Positions 22,641 to 34,218 of a stretch of 64,000 bases of DNA are shown piece after piece. The DNA is from Gnetum montanum (taxonomy: Eukaryota; Streptophyta; Gnetopsida; Gnetales; Gnetaceae). The number at the start of each line of letters is the position of its first letter. The stretch's first letter is position 1. The notes beneath the pieces are model-generated. The model did no database searches. It was not told the DNA's origin and saw only the letters and a program-made list of their open reading frames with translations. Location of the stretch: contig MNCI01004786.1 in the NCBI GenBank assembly GCA_015680685.1, positions 264,763 to 328,762 of the forward strand, in the 5' to 3' direction. A program made the position numbers and the translations under genes.

Positions 22641-22764
22641 TGTGTCTTATCGGTGTGCTATTTAACTGTTATATAATTTTCCGTTTAATTAACCCTAAGG
22701 GTTTGTTTAAGCTCCCAATGATGTGAATGATCTCTTATGTTCTACTTAGCGCACAAACACTTAG

Positions 22765-22782
22765 TCCCTGGCAATAGCACCA
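22765..22782 (-). other. E2 primer-binding site, tRNA-Asp type
   Basis: The minus strand reads TGGTGCTATTGCCAGGGA, one base from the LTR end. It differs from the tRNA-Asp complement TGGCGCCGTTGCCGGGGA by four transitions. Confidence 0.85.
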
Positions 22783-22783
22783 A

Positions 22784-23605
22784 TGATGAGTGGCGAAGTA
22801 CCCCTACATTCAACCATACGAATATGAGTGTAATACGCGCGATCCGGTCGAACTCCACAGACTAAGTGCTTGCATGCCTCATGGAACACTTAAGGTTAAT
22901 TATTCATTATCTTCCTAGACTTGTATTTTTCACGGTGTATGGTTAAGTAAGTATGAGGTATATGATTTTTATAGTTTTTCTATTTTATCTCCTATGCTAG
23001 TGAGGTGAAGGGTTGAAGAGACTAATTACTAACTCTAACTAACTAACTAAGTCTGAATTAACCTAGTGTCAGCATCCGTTCCCACTTACCGTTCACACCC
23101 TGAACCAATGCAACCTTGGTTACCAAATGCTAGTCGTTGCTGGGATCACCACGCGTAATGCACGTGCTCGAAGTGGTCGTACTGAGGCACTTAACTAGGA
23201 GAGAAGGGTTGAGAAAGATTTAATTCCTAATAAATCATTTAAATAGAAAATAGTAAATAACAATAAATAAAATCCTAATTAGCCTATTCCATGCACTACA
23301 AGGTTTATCCAAGAAGCTCGTCTTTATTGTGGTACACAAACTTATGTTTAGGTACAATGTTTACTCGAATAAAGATCCATTCACTTTAGGACTCCTACTG
23401 CAGGCACATGGAAAATATTCTATCTCTGGAGTGATCAATCTGCCAGAGTTTCACTACGGTCTAAGCCTAGGGTGATAAATAAGGGAGAGCCACCTCTTAT
23501 TTATAGATATGACAGTGCACTGCGATATCATGTACATGATATCGTGGGGGACGATGCGATATCGTGTACGCAATATCACGAGGGATGCGATATCATGTCC
23601 CATCA
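22784..23605 (-). repeat. E2 5' LTR (822 bp)
   Basis: Ends TGATGAGTGG and GTCCCATCA in plus orientation. The minus-strand TATAAATA box is at 23509-23516. The U3 array has five GATATC-type units (about 23521-23597), one more than the partner LTR of the same element. The remainder differs from 16686-17494 mainly by C/T and G/A changes. Confidence 0.93.
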
Positions 23606-23660
23606 CCATATTATTTAATTAAAATCAAAAAATATAATTTATTATTTTAACTACATAGAT

Positions 23661-23676
23661 GTGTGTGTGTGTGTGT
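23661..23676. repeat. (GT)8 microsatellite
   Basis: Eight GT units inside AT-rich sequence (23606-23894) that belongs to the split 3' tail of element Y. Nothing coding is visible in that interval. Confidence 0.8.
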
Positions 23677-23894
23677 ATACTTAAAATATAATTAAGATCT
23701 CATTCCCAATCTTCTCACAAGGTAAAAGTCAAAAGCTACGTAGACTACTTTGAGCACGAGACTTATACTAAAATTAAAGAGGAGGACAAGTTCAAGTTAG
23801 ATCATGGTTAGCTGTAACTTTTGGATTTTTCCTTGGGATTTTTTTTTGAATTTTGGGGAAATAGGTTCAAAGAGAAAATGGACATTAGGTTGAG

Positions 23895-24713
23895 TGATGA
23901 GTGGCGAGGTACCCTTACACTCAACCATACAAATACGAGTGTTTCACACATGATTCGGTCAAACTCCGCAGATGGGCTAGTTGTCGTATCTAGATAGTTA
24001 CTCGTTGATCGTGGTTCACTATTTTCCCACTTGGACTAGTATTTACTTTGTCATGTATGATTTAGTCTAAAGTGAGGTGTATGATGTGGTTTCTAACCTA
24101 GTGCTACTCCTAGAGGCAATGGAAAATAACTTGTTAAGCTAAGATAGAAAGGATGAAGAGAATCTAAGCTAGCCTAAGTGTGATGAGCATCTATCCCTTA
24201 ATCATCCGTACACATCTTGGACCTCGTGCCCGACTACCACTGGGATTACCAAGCACAGATCCTAGGTACGCTACTAGGTTACCAAGTAGTCACACTTAAA
24301 TGCTCGTGATTAATTCATACTCATTCTACATTTAGAGAGTTTAGGGTGAAGAGATATTAACTATGAAAGCAATAAATAACAATAACAATTAAATAGTTAA
24401 ACTAAGTGAATGTTGCAATGATGAAGTAATCTCGATCTTTATTTCCAGTCATGTTCGTGTCCAAGTACGTCACACTCGAACAAAGGTGCCATACAATTAC
24501 AATCATCACACTATGGGCATGCACTGGGAGAAAGGGTTGAGAAAGACTAAAAATGAAAACTAACTTCTAACTAAAAAAACCTCTCTCTTTACCGTGTGCC
24601 TAAGGTGTATTTATAGGCTTACACAGGAGCCACGATATTGCGTATATGATATTGCGAGCCAAGCCGTAATATTGCGTACGTGATATCGTGACCTAATGAA
24701 TCACGATTCATCA
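23895..24713 (-). repeat. Solo LTR of a related Athila/Tat family (819 bp)
   Basis: Plus-coordinate ends are TGATGAGTGGCGAGG and GATTCATCA. The minus-strand TATAAATA box is at 24608-24615 and the U3 side has four GATATC/AATATT-type units (about 24640-24692). There is no primer site or internal region on either side. The flanks TTGAG (23890-23894) and GTGAG (24714-24718) share four of five bases, consistent with a solo LTR left by LTR-LTR recombination. The middle is clearly diverged from E1-E3. Confidence 0.83.
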
Positions 24714-25597
24714 GTGAGGATAGCTGCCAGACCCCATCACACTCAAGAACTTATTACAATGCTAGTGAACATGGTTTCCATTCTCTCTCCCTCCTTCTCT
24801 CTCCCTCTCTCTCTTTTCTTTTTGAGGAAACTTTGCTCATGGTGTACTTCATTCTCAAGGTAGGAATTCCAACACGAGTTTGGTCGATTAGCTGCACTGC
24901 CAAAGAACATGGTCCTTATAGAGCTTTGCCCACAGTGAAGTTCAACCCTCGTGTATGTGCCTTTGATTACAATTTGATGGCATCAGAGCAAGTCTCCTAG
25001 GTGGCTAAGGATTCTCAAGTGGAGATGAATGCACTTCGCCTTGTTGCTCATAGGGTAGCCATGGATCATCACACTTGAGGGCTGGGGGCTTGAGAGGAAA
25101 AATGACATTTTCCAAGGTCACCTTGTAATTGTGGCTAACCAATCTTTAATGTCACATATCCTACACTCACATGATCATGATGATTACATGATAAGTTAGC
25201 ATCAATCTTGTCCTCCATAATCCAACATAACCAATAAAACTAAAACCTTGAAATTGATTGGGAAGAATCAAAGCATTATTGAAATATATAATATAAAGGA
25301 GACTTCATGTAATGGTAATAAGGAATATTATATAAAGCACTACTAACATTATTTTCCAATGGTGCTCTAATGGCCCAATGCCTAGTAACTCAAAAGACCA
25401 CAATGATTATTAAAATCATATGAAAAGTAAAATCAAAACAATATGCTAAGAAAGAAATGATGGAAATGCAAAGAAAATATGCAAATGCAACTATATAAAA
25501 GTGAAATGAATGGTGAAAGGAATGAAAACATGTAACTAAGAATCTACTAGGTGTTCATGTGGGGCACTTGAGTAGAAATGCTTCAAATGAAATGCAT
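24714..25597 (-). other. Element Y 3' tail; no gene seen
   Basis: Lies between the solo LTR and the integrase C-terminus of Y, so it is most simply the 3' noncoding region of Y. It contains a CT-rich run at about 24778-24820. A plus-strand TGGCATCAGAGC at about 24978 resembles an initiator-Met primer site but has no LTR context. Confidence 0.5.
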
Positions 25598-25861
25598 TAA
25601 AATTCCTATGTAACCTATGTCCTTGCACGTCAGCAATTTCATATACATTGGGGCCAATGACATTTGTAATTTGGAATGGGCCTGACCACATAGGCAAGAA
25701 CTTACTTTGAAGACTGGTTCGACCAAATGCTCTACTCTTTTTTTGAACTAGATCTCCTATCTTAAAGGCTCCACTTGCATGTTTCTTATCAAGCCATCAT
25801 TTAACAATTTGTTGATGCTTAAGATTACGAAAATCAAGACCTAATTGTAAATTTTCTTGTT
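25598..25861 (-). pseudogene. Y integrase C-terminal fragment
   Basis: Minus-strand translation gives GAFKIGDLVQKKSRAF, then SKFLPMWSGPFQITNV and VYEIADVQGHR. This is the integrase C-terminal module with the GPF/Y motif of Ty3/gypsy elements. One in-frame stop lies upstream of WLDKKHASG. The integrase zinc-binding and catalytic parts are missing, because the fragment abuts the beginning of RT. Confidence 0.75.
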
Positions 25862-26800
25862 CATTTTTTTATCAAGTACTAAATTTGAATATTTTGTAAG
25901 ATGAATAATTCTAGACCTTAAAAGTTCATCAAGTTCTTCTTTCATATGAGTTTCTATCTTAGGTCTAAGAGGTCTGTCTTGGTAAGTCATCAAATATAGC
26001 TTTTTTAGGAACATGTTCAATGGATATATTGTCAAAGTTTGACACACCTTATAATGTTTTGATGGTTGGGATCTCATTTATATCTTTATGATCCCTTAAA
26101 GGTGGTAGGTCATCCAAAAGAAATCCCTTTCTATTATGTTGATGATGAGGCAAAGTATCTTCATAGATTTCTTCACATTCTCTAGAAGTTTGATAGGGTT
26201 GGGTGGAATTTGTATGAGAGACAGGATTTATTTTTGTAATTTCACTCACATGGTCATTTACAACATGTTCACCATGCTCAACCTCAATAACTCCAACATA
26301 AGTTAGTGTTTTGACTTTCCAAAGAATGATTTTGGTGATCTAAGGTTGTAACTACTTGTTTGTAAAAGGTTTCTCTAGGTATGACAATGTATTCAAATTT
26401 TTCTTTGATAGGGATTAATAGTTCTAAGAAATCTGACCTAAAGAAGCCCCCAAACTTGGCTCCAAAACTTCTAGATAAGAGCACACCATAAATGAGTGAC
26501 ATGTCAACTACTAGGATATCTGTGTAACATAAAAATGTAGGGTATTGTTTTAGTTGTACTTTCACTTCTTTTAATGATCCTACAATAGGTATGTTAGACC
26601 CATCAAGTTGAATCACACTTTTCATTTGTGGTATCATTTGTGCTCCTAAGGTTTTTACATACCTTGAGTGGCATGACACTAATGGTTGCTCCAAAATCCA
26701 TCAAACAATTATGAACATTCTTTCCTAAACTAAGTAGCATTGTTAGGAGAAAAGGTTGCTCTTTCTTACTTGACATGGAATTATTTGCATTATGTATTGA
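25862..26800 (-). pseudogene. Y protease and truncated reverse transcriptase
   Basis: The minus strand first shows a retropepsin-like segment near 26680-26740 (CLMDFGATISVMPL; the usual D-S/T-G is D-F-G) and its continuation to about 26300. A polar linker (MSEITKINPV onward, 26249) follows, then the RT beginning (RPLRPKIETHMKEELDELL, with RIIHLTKYS), which stops at about 25862. The RT catalytic core, RNase H and most of integrase are deleted at that point. Confidence 0.7.
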
Positions 26801-28315
26801 TAGCGTGTCAGGACCTTCTGTGATGTGAACTTGCCTTTCAAGGATTGATGATTTTTCTTTTTTAATTTCAGGTGGATGGACTACATTCTAAATTGCCTCC
26901 TTCATTTCATTAAAGTGTAAAAGGTCATACATTGAAATGTTGGCTTTAATTTTCTTCAAATCCTCAACTAGATTGTAAGTCATATGTTCATCTTTGACTC
27001 CTTATTGAGGTGGAGCTCTTCTAAGTATAGAAGATGGGTTTGATCATTGTGGAGCATTTGTTTGGGATGATCCAATTTGAGTATTTGTGTTTCTTTGACT
27101 AGGAGTCCTTCTGTTTGGAGGATTGTAAGGGTCATTCCTAGTTTGTTGTTGTGTAGTGTTTACAATGTCGCTATGTCTACAGTAGTGAGTGTTATGTGGG
27201 TTGGGATCACTTACCATGACTTGTTCTAATGAGGAAACCTCTTTGTTTTTTGTTTCATGGGTTACATTAAGGACCATAATAAGGGGTTTCCCATTTTGTT
27301 AACCTTGGGTATGGTCGCCAAATAATGCCAAGAGTTGAGGACAAGTCCTCTCAGAATGTTGCCTTGTGTTATGAAGGCGACAATACTTGTCATTGACTAA
27401 TGTACTTGACTTTTTTGGTTGTAGAGGATCCTTTTTGTTCTGCTTTAACTAAACTAATTCCTTTAAAAGTTTCTGTAGTGAAGTTAATATCTTGGTCATT
27501 TGATTTTCAGTTTAAGTTGTAGGTCCAACAGGGTTGGATATTCCATTTGGGTTTACGATTGATTAAATTAAGGCCTTCGATTGTTCATCATTCAAACTAG
27601 TGTTAGATGGTAGAAATGAAGAAAATGTAGGACTTTGAAAGTAATTATTTGTAGGTTAAGTCAGTTGAAAGGGGGAAGGAGTCTAAGGCATAGCATTACC
27701 AATACTCATCATCCCAAATTGGGTTTGGATGCTATTCATAAGGGTTATTTGTTCTAACTCCATGGCTTTAGCCATTGCTCTCTATATTTTTGTTATGTTT
27801 AGATCAGATTTGATGGCATAGGCAAAGAATGGATCAATAGTAGAGAGGAAAAAGTTGAGGATATCATTGGGTTGTGGACACATCTCATTTGGCACATAGG
27901 CAAGCTGATGAAGAAATCTAAGATTATAATCCTTGACATTTTCCCCATGTAATTTTCTTAAGCTTATCAAGTTACTTAATGTGATTACATTGCTCATAAA
28001 TTTGTCAAATTGAATCAAAAACTTATTTTTGAACTCCTGCCATGAGTTAATGGAGGCATTAGGAAGCATCAAGAACCATTGGGTTACTTTAGTTTTGAAT
28101 GTTGTCACAAACCCCCTACATGCCACATCGTTTTGTACAATGTTGTGGTTCCCTAGTAAGGTTTTGAAACATTGTATGTGTTGGCAAGCATCACTCATAG
28201 GGGTTGTGGGATCAAAGAACATGTTTACATTCTGGAGGGATTTCAGGATGTCATGGTAGTTAGTAAAGTTAAAGGGATTGCTCACCAAGGGAGCTAGAGA
28301 TTGATGGGCTACCAT
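26801..28315 (-). pseudogene. Y gag pseudogene
   Basis: A 177-codon open piece (27782-28315) carries the capsid-like core with TQWFLMLPNASINSWQEFKNKF and LRKLHGENVKDYNLRF, a pattern of the retrotransposon gag family. Downstream, at about 27320-27390, YCRLHNTRQHSERTC is a CX2HX4HX4C knuckle as in many plant Ty3/gypsy gags. Frames are interrupted after 27782. Gag would assemble the virus-like particle; this copy is not intact. The start at 28315 is only the first ATG of the open stretch. Confidence 0.78.
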
Positions 28316-28923
28316 CCTAGTCCAAGTTCTCCTAAGACTAGAACTCAGGAAATGTAAAGCTTGTCATTTCCTTAATGTGAAGAGATGGGAGACTAGTTGA
28401 TTAAGGGTAGAGGTAATTTTGCTTATAAAACAAAAAATTACAAAATACAAATGTTAAAAAAAAAAGCTATAAAATTAAGTAAAAGGAAAATAAATATTAC
28501 AATAATAATTTTTTTTGAAAAAAAAAACACTAAAATATGCTATTTAAGAAAAAAAAATTTTAAAGAAAAAATAAATGCATAAAATTGCACTATTTGTAAA
28601 ATTTAAAAGGAAAATAGTAAATAAAAAATTTCAGAAAAAAAAATAAAAATTGAATGAGTAATAGAAACCACCTTACCAAAGCTGGGACTTGGGTAAGGAT
28701 TGCCAAAACATAAATCTAAAAATGGGATTGGAAAATGAGGGTTTAAAAAAAAGGTTTTGGTAACAATAATTTTCAGAAAATAGGAAGTATAAGGAAAGGT
28801 AAAAAATAAAGAGTATAAAGACAAAGGTTAAACAAAAATTTAACAGGTTCTAAGATAGGATCGAAAAAAGAAATAGTCACAAGAAAATGACAAGAAGAGT
28901 TAATAAACAAAAGACTAGTTCAA
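28316..28923 (-). other. Y 5' leader, A/T-rich
   Basis: Between the primer site and gag. Dominated by A-rich and AAAT-rich runs (28395-28660), with no recognisable gene; it corresponds to the untranslated leader of Y. Confidence 0.5.
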
Positions 28924-28941
28924 GCCCTCTTTTTAGCACCA
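28924..28941 (-). other. Y candidate primer-binding site
   Basis: The minus strand reads TGGTGCTAAAAAGAGGGC six bases after the LTR end. It begins with TGG like a primer site, but I cannot assign a tRNA confidently. Confidence 0.4.
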
Positions 28942-28947
28942 AAAAGG

Positions 28948-30120
28948 TGTTGATGCATAAATTTTGGACGCACCAACACCAAGAAAGAAAAACTCATTTT
29001 AGGAGACTATTCCCTAGGGCGCCTTCCATATGGGTATGGAAACTTGGGAATAGTCTTAGCTAGAGAGGGTTATGTGACATTTTAAAATATTAAATCAAAT
29101 TGAAAATTGGGGAATTTGAAAAGCTACATTTGAAATTCAAGAGTACAATAGGTAACTAAAAAAAATATAAATTTTCCTTGGTTCTTGCTACTACCGTTGG
29201 TTTGTCAATGTTGGTGATGTTCATTGCTGGGTAGGAAGAGCCTGATTGTCACCAGAGAGGAAGAGAGAGAGAGATCGAGCCTGCTATGGGAACATACTAC
29301 CTCTCTGCTATCATTGCTACCATTGCTATTACCTTGGAGAGAGGGAGAAACATCCATTGTGCACTTGTAGTACACACCTACTGCTACCTTGGAAGCTCAC
29401 CTACTTGTCATGCATCATCCAAGGAGGTTACTTTCTTGTCACATGGACTAGAAGGAAGGAAAGAGGTTGCTGACATTGTCTACCATTGGTGGTTGAAAGA
29501 GAAAAGAAAAATAAAACAAGGGAGATGCTAAAGAAAGGAGACTGCCTGGTAAGTGACTATTATAGTGAGTCACATGCTGTATGCCACCACACTGCCACAC
29601 ATCATTAGGAAGATAATAGAAGAGAAGGATTGATGTGCTTGTTGCTACTATTAGGCCACTTGTTGCTACCACCACACCTGCAAAGTGTGCCCTGCTATTG
29701 CTATCCACGTATCTCTCTGTCACTTGCAAGAAAAAAGAAGAGAAAACCTAGTTGCAATGCTTAGAGTTCCTAGCTACCATTGTTGAACATTTGTTACTAC
29801 CTATGTCTTTGAAACACAATAGTGACAGATGCTAGTAGTGGAATGTCCATTGTTGATCACATGCTAGAAAGCCGCCTATAGTTGTTTTCACCATCTACTC
29901 TAAGCTACGTCTAGTGTTGCTGATGGAAAAGAGAGAAGGCTAAACAAAGAAAGTGCCCCTAATTTTGGAGCCTTGGGAGACCCTGGATCTAATCCTTTTT
30001 TATCTATGCTTTGCAATGAATGTCCCAGGCCATGAATATGCATGTAATGCATTAAGGTGGGCTTTTGCAATAATTTTGGTTGAAATTAAAACTTTGATTG
30101 TATCTATTTTGGTTATATAG
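28948..30120 (-). repeat. Y 5' LTR, interrupted by E5
   Basis: Starts TGTTGATGCATAAATTTTGG in plus orientation and follows 14973 to about 16140 closely (for example TTCCATATGGGTATGGAAACTT and GCATTAAGGTGGGCT). At 30120 it ends abruptly where the E5 LTR begins. The missing 330 or so bases, present at about 16147-16479 in the other LTR, were not found on the far side of E5. Confidence 0.75.
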
Positions 30121-30983
30121 TGATGAGTCATGGTTTGTCAAGCCCCGATGTTAGAGCCTTGTCATCGGGTACCCAATGTCGAGGTTAGGAAGTGATGTTA
30201 GATACTTGATGTTGCCTTCTCTATGTTGGCCTATAAATATAGCACTTGGGTGCATGGAGAATATCAGTAGAGTTTTAGCTTTAATTCTCAGTTTTTGCTA
30301 GTCTTTCTTAGAGTTCTATTATTCCCAGTACATGCCCACAATGTGATGTTTGTAATCATACAACATCTTTGTTCAAGTATGATGTACTTGGACATGTTAC
30401 ATGACTAGTAATAAAGATTGAGATTACTTCCATCATTGTAGCATCCACTTAGTTTATTATTGCTTTTAATTTTTAATTATTTACTATTTTCTTTAGCTAA
30501 CATTTCCATTTATTGCTATTTACTATTCTTGTTATTAACCGGAATGCATACGCCTTAATCACGAGCATTTAAGTGAAAGTACTTGGTAACCCAACAGTGT
30601 ATTATTTGGCACAACCAATGACATATGCTTGGCAATCCCAAAAGTAGTCTTACAAAGTCCAAGACGTATACAGATGATTAAGAGCAGATAATCATCACAC
30701 ATAGGCTAGTTTAGATCTTGTTTTAGATTATTCATTAGCTTAATTAATTTACCCCTTTATCGTCATTAGGAGCAAAGTAGAATTAGACAACATCATACAC
30801 CTCACTTTGAACTAAATCACACATGACAAAGCTACCACTAGTCTAACTGGGAAGACAATGAATTAAAATCAAAGCATAATGATCTAGATGTCACAACTAG
30901 TCCCATCCTTGAAATTCGACCGGATCATGCGTGAATGCTTGTGATTCATATGGTTAAGCATAGGGGTACCTCGTCACTCATCA
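30121..30983 (+). repeat. E5 5' LTR (863 bp)
   Basis: Starts TGATGAGTCATGG and ends CGTCACTCATCA. U3 carries repeated GATGTTAGA/GATGTCGA-like words instead of GATATC palindromes, followed by a TATAAATA box at 30232-30239. AATAAAGATT near 30410 is the likely polyadenylation signal. The last third resembles the E1-E4 LTRs (CTTGGTAACCC, then TATGGTTAAGCATAGGGGTACC). It matches 48405-49066 closely. Confidence 0.9.
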
Positions 30984-30984
30984 T

Positions 30985-31002
30985 TGGTGGTGTTGGGGAG
31001 GA
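30985..31002 (+). other. E5 primer-binding site, diverged tRNA-Asp type
   Basis: TGGTGGTGTTGGGGAGGA, one base after the LTR. Alignable with TGGCGCCGTTGCCGGGGA but with more changes than in E1-E3. Confidence 0.7.
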
Positions 31003-31107
31003 TGGTGCTAGTTATCTAGATTAGTTATATTATACATGATCATTGTAAGGGTATTAACAATATATCTTCCAAAAATATTAGCTCACACATACCATCGACC
31101 AACAACA

Positions 31108-33341
31108 ATGTCTCTCTTGCATGAAAATAACAATGCACCGTATAGTGAAAATATTCTTTGGAGAACTAACAAGATATATGATGAAGAAAATTGGAGCGAC
31201 CAAATTTATGTTCATGACCACCCTACCAACACTCAAAGCCTACATTCACCTAAGATAGAAAATCTTGGAGGAGATGATGTAGCTCCTAAACTAGGGAAGG
31301 CCTCAAGGCCTAAGACCTCCTCAAAACTAAGGAATGATAAATTAAGGAACCCTGAGGAACACCATAGAAGCCATGGCAATCCTTCTAGTTCCTCATCTTC
31401 CTCTTTCCCTTCAAAATCTCATTCTAACAAAGATGAATGTAGGTATAGGGATAAAGTTCCACTAAAGGATCAGAATAAAAGTAAAAATCGAACCCACAGA
31501 CACACTTAAGGTCATCAACATAAACACAAATCTGATTTTCACCATCAGCCAATAGAGATTTTCATCATAACCTATTTGATGATGATGAATCCTTCTTGGC
31601 CACCAGGAGCCTAATGCAGATCACACAAGCAGTTAAGATATCTCGCAGGCATTGTAAAAAGAGTCATCTACTCAAGCTTGACATGAATAATATTTCTAAA
31701 TTTTTAGGAGGCTATGATTCATATTTGTAACATCATTTACAAGCCTTTCAAGATGCCTATATCTGTTACAACATTGAAAATGAATGGCAAAAGCTTGACC
31801 TCTTTTCTAGGACAATAATTGATAGAGCTAAAGTGTGGTATCAATCATTGAGACCAAATTCAATCCAGCGATGGTCCACAATGCTAGAACTTTTCAATGA
31901 GAAATACCAAACCTATGCAAGAGTGTCCAACCTAAGGAGAAAGGTCCAAGAATGGAAGCAAGAACAACATGAACCCTTGGACATGGCCTTAGATAAATAT
32001 TATGCCTTATTGAATAGATGCCCAGGCCATGGTTTCTCTGAGGAAAGGAAACTTTTTCACATCAAATATGGGCTTCATAATGAAACAAGGGAGACCCTTG
32101 GGATGTATGTCCCAGGGCAATTATACGAGCTCCAAGCCCATTATATCTAAGAGCTAATCGAGCATGTGGCAAAAGAAGAAGGAGAGATATGTAAATGGGA
32201 GAATGTTGAGACATACCAATGGAACCCAACTCTTCAACAGAAGGCAGTCCAAATCTATGGTAAGAAGAACAAAACTACTCTCGATAAGATGGTCCTACAA
32301 CAAACCTTGTCGATACAAAAGTCTATTAATGAACTTGAAGCAAATTTGAATAGGATGTCCAAATGGGTGTTTGAAAATGTTACAACTCTCATTGAGATGG
32401 TTGAGGAGAGGATTATGGAAAATAAGTTGGGTTATCATAATAAAAAAAGGATACATAGCCAAGAAATAGCTAGGAACACTTTTTGACAAATGAGAAAAAT
32501 GGCTAAAGAAAGTGAGATTATAGACTCAACCACAGACAAAGATAATGGATGTGAAATTTGCATATATGACCATCCAAAGGGCCATTGCCCAATCTTTTTG
32601 CATGTACAAGAGTATTGGGCAGGTGCCTTCAATCCAAAGTTTGTACAAAAGCACATGCCTAGAAGATTTCTTCTTCCACAAGGTAATTATAAATAGTCCC
32701 ACAACTGATCGTACCATCCTAGGGGAACTTATTACTAACCTCAAAAAAATCATCAACCGTAGTGGCAACAACCACAGTCATGGGGGAGGCCACCACCAAA
32801 TCATCCCTATCTACCAAAACTACATGGATATTATGTTCAACATCTTGTTTCTCCAACTAGTTCTACATCCTCTACTTCAAATTGCCACTACCACTCTCTT
32901 GAGTACCATCAACCCATGACATCCCCTGAAGGATCACCACCTCGTGCCCCTTACCATCCAACCTACCCTCAATATTCTCATACTTCACCTCATTATATGC
33001 CACCCCCAAGGACATAAGAAGGTTTCATACCATAATATCAACAAACAAATGTCACTTGTGTTGCAAATGTGCATAAACATGTTGATGCTAGTGGGTCTCA
33101 GCTGCAATGTAGGAAATGTCCTTTTTGGAGGAAAGACCATAAGCCAGAGCAAACCATGCATGAACCCACCATATTGTCTAAGCTAGCACAATGCCAATCT
33201 GGTGCACTACCTTCCTTTTCACCATTACCATCCTTTGATCATACACACGAACCACCATCCATCAATACTCTAATCCCAAATCCAACCAATGAATCTAATA
33301 GTGTGGGGGAGACAAACAAATCCATGCATACCATATCATGA
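31108..33341 (+). pseudogene. E5 gag pseudogene
   Basis: ATG at 31108 (MSLLHENNNAPY) opens a Ser/His/Lys-rich N-terminal region to 31509. The frame then shifts by one, and the rest reads in a single frame to 32696. The capsid-like core (about 31750-32150) contains VWYQSLRPNSIQRWSTMLEL and LDKYYALLNRCPGHGF, clearly homologous to E2/E3 gag. A helical stretch (32280-32420, ELEANLNRMSKWVFEN) precedes an apparently intact zinc knuckle CEICIYDHPKGHC (about 32550-32590), of the form CX2CX3HX4C. A second open piece (33069-33341) holds QCRKCPFWRKDHKPEQ and a proline-rich end. Stops remain at several points. Confidence 0.83.
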
Positions 33342-34218
33342 CCAAGGGTGCAATCATGGGCCAGACATCCATAATTTCAACACACCTTATACCGTGACCC
33401 ACCATACATTTAACCATTAACTATGTGACAAACAATTTTTCTATCCTATCATCACACCACCAATAGACACCAAATGGCTGGGACATGAACAATTACCAAT
33501 GTTTTATACATGCATGAATCCTATCTATCCACTTATTAATCCTTGTCACAACCAAATTTTTAGTCCTTGGGGTTACCCCCCATTCTTATTAATCCTTGTC
33601 ACAACCAAATGTTTAGTCCTGGGGGTTATCCCCCATTCTAATCTTCAGGATTCTTAAGTGCCTTTCATCTTTTTATTTTACAATTTTTTGTCATTTTTCT
33701 ATTTCTTAATCTAATTTTTCCTATGTCTTCCAATTTTTCTACTTGTTATTTTCATTTTCTTTGTTATGTAATCTTACTTGTGAATAAAACAATTATGTTG
33801 CCCATTGTGGTGAGGTTTTCTCTATGTTGTTAAGTCATAAGGGATTGATTATTCAGACATTGAGGCCACGACATCCATTTACTTATTCCATTAATAAGAG
33901 GTTCTTGACTTGGTCATAATGATAATCTTTTACATCATCCAACCTAATAATCAATCTATAATCATTATGTCCAAACAGAAGAGTGAAAAACCAAGGCAGA
34001 ATGCGAAGGGTGTGACATCAAGGGGATTTGTGGATTCTCTTTGGCCACTTCTATATGTTCTATCATGTTGTTGAGGTTGTAACCATATCCTTGTAGATCT
34101 AATGCAAAATGGGAGTAAGTGTAACCTAAAAAAATACTAAATAAAATTCTAGCAGTCCCATAGGAAAGACATGTATCCATGCTTGAAGGTTGGTGGCTTC
34201 TCAGAATTAGAAAAAGAG
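33342..34218 (+). other. E5 noncoding region after gag
   Basis: Where protease-RT should begin, the sequence instead turns T-rich and noncoding (TTTTTATTTTACAATTTTTTG at about 33672) and resembles the start of the 3' tail in E3/E4 after integrase. This suggests pol was lost between gag and this point. E3 is inserted at 34218/34219. The E5 tail resumes at 44132 after the repeated AAGAG. Confidence 0.65.
33533..33638 (+). repeat. 53-bp tandem duplication
   Basis: Units 33533-33585 and 33586-33638 (TTATTAATCCTTGTCACAAC to CCCCATTC) differ at a few bases. Each has a small G/C hairpin (GGGGTTACCCCC or GGGGGTTATCCCCC). Confidence 0.85.

Larger units (their letters stand above)
16686..23605 (-). 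mobile_element. E2: Athila/Tat-type LTR retrotransposon, minus strand, with assembly gap
   Basis: Two LTRs of the same family as E1 and E3 bound it (16686-17494 and 22784-23605). Flanking bases CCATC (16681-16685) and CCATA (23606-23610) match at four of five positions, consistent with a 5-bp target duplication. The internal region contains the conserved 3' tail, an 837-base run of N, and gag to pre-protease sequence. RT, RNase H and integrase are not visible. If complete like E3, the gap should hold about 3.8 kb of pol rather than 837 bases. The insertion lies in the 3' tail of element Y. Confidence 0.92.
14973..30120 (-). mobile_element. Y: large minus-strand Ty3/gypsy element, internally deleted and split by E2 and a solo LTR
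   Basis: A 3' LTR at the left (14973-16479) and a partial 5' LTR at the right (28948-30120) share over 1 kb of similarity starting TGTTGATGCATAAATTTTGG. Between them, on the minus strand, come gag, protease, the start of RT and the end of integrase in the right order. The gag knuckle is of the CX2HX4HX4C kind, unlike E1-E6, so this is another Ty3/gypsy lineage. E2 (16686-23605) and a solo LTR (23895-24713), each with near-matching flanking bases, interrupt its 3' region. E5 interrupts its 5' LTR at 30120. Most of RT, all of RNase H and the integrase core are deleted. Confidence 0.75.

Noticed and set aside
24970-24992. Initiator-Met-type primer site (TGGCATCAGAGC) suggesting a Copia or miniature LTR element
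   Set aside because: No LTR ends or partner repeat could be found around it.
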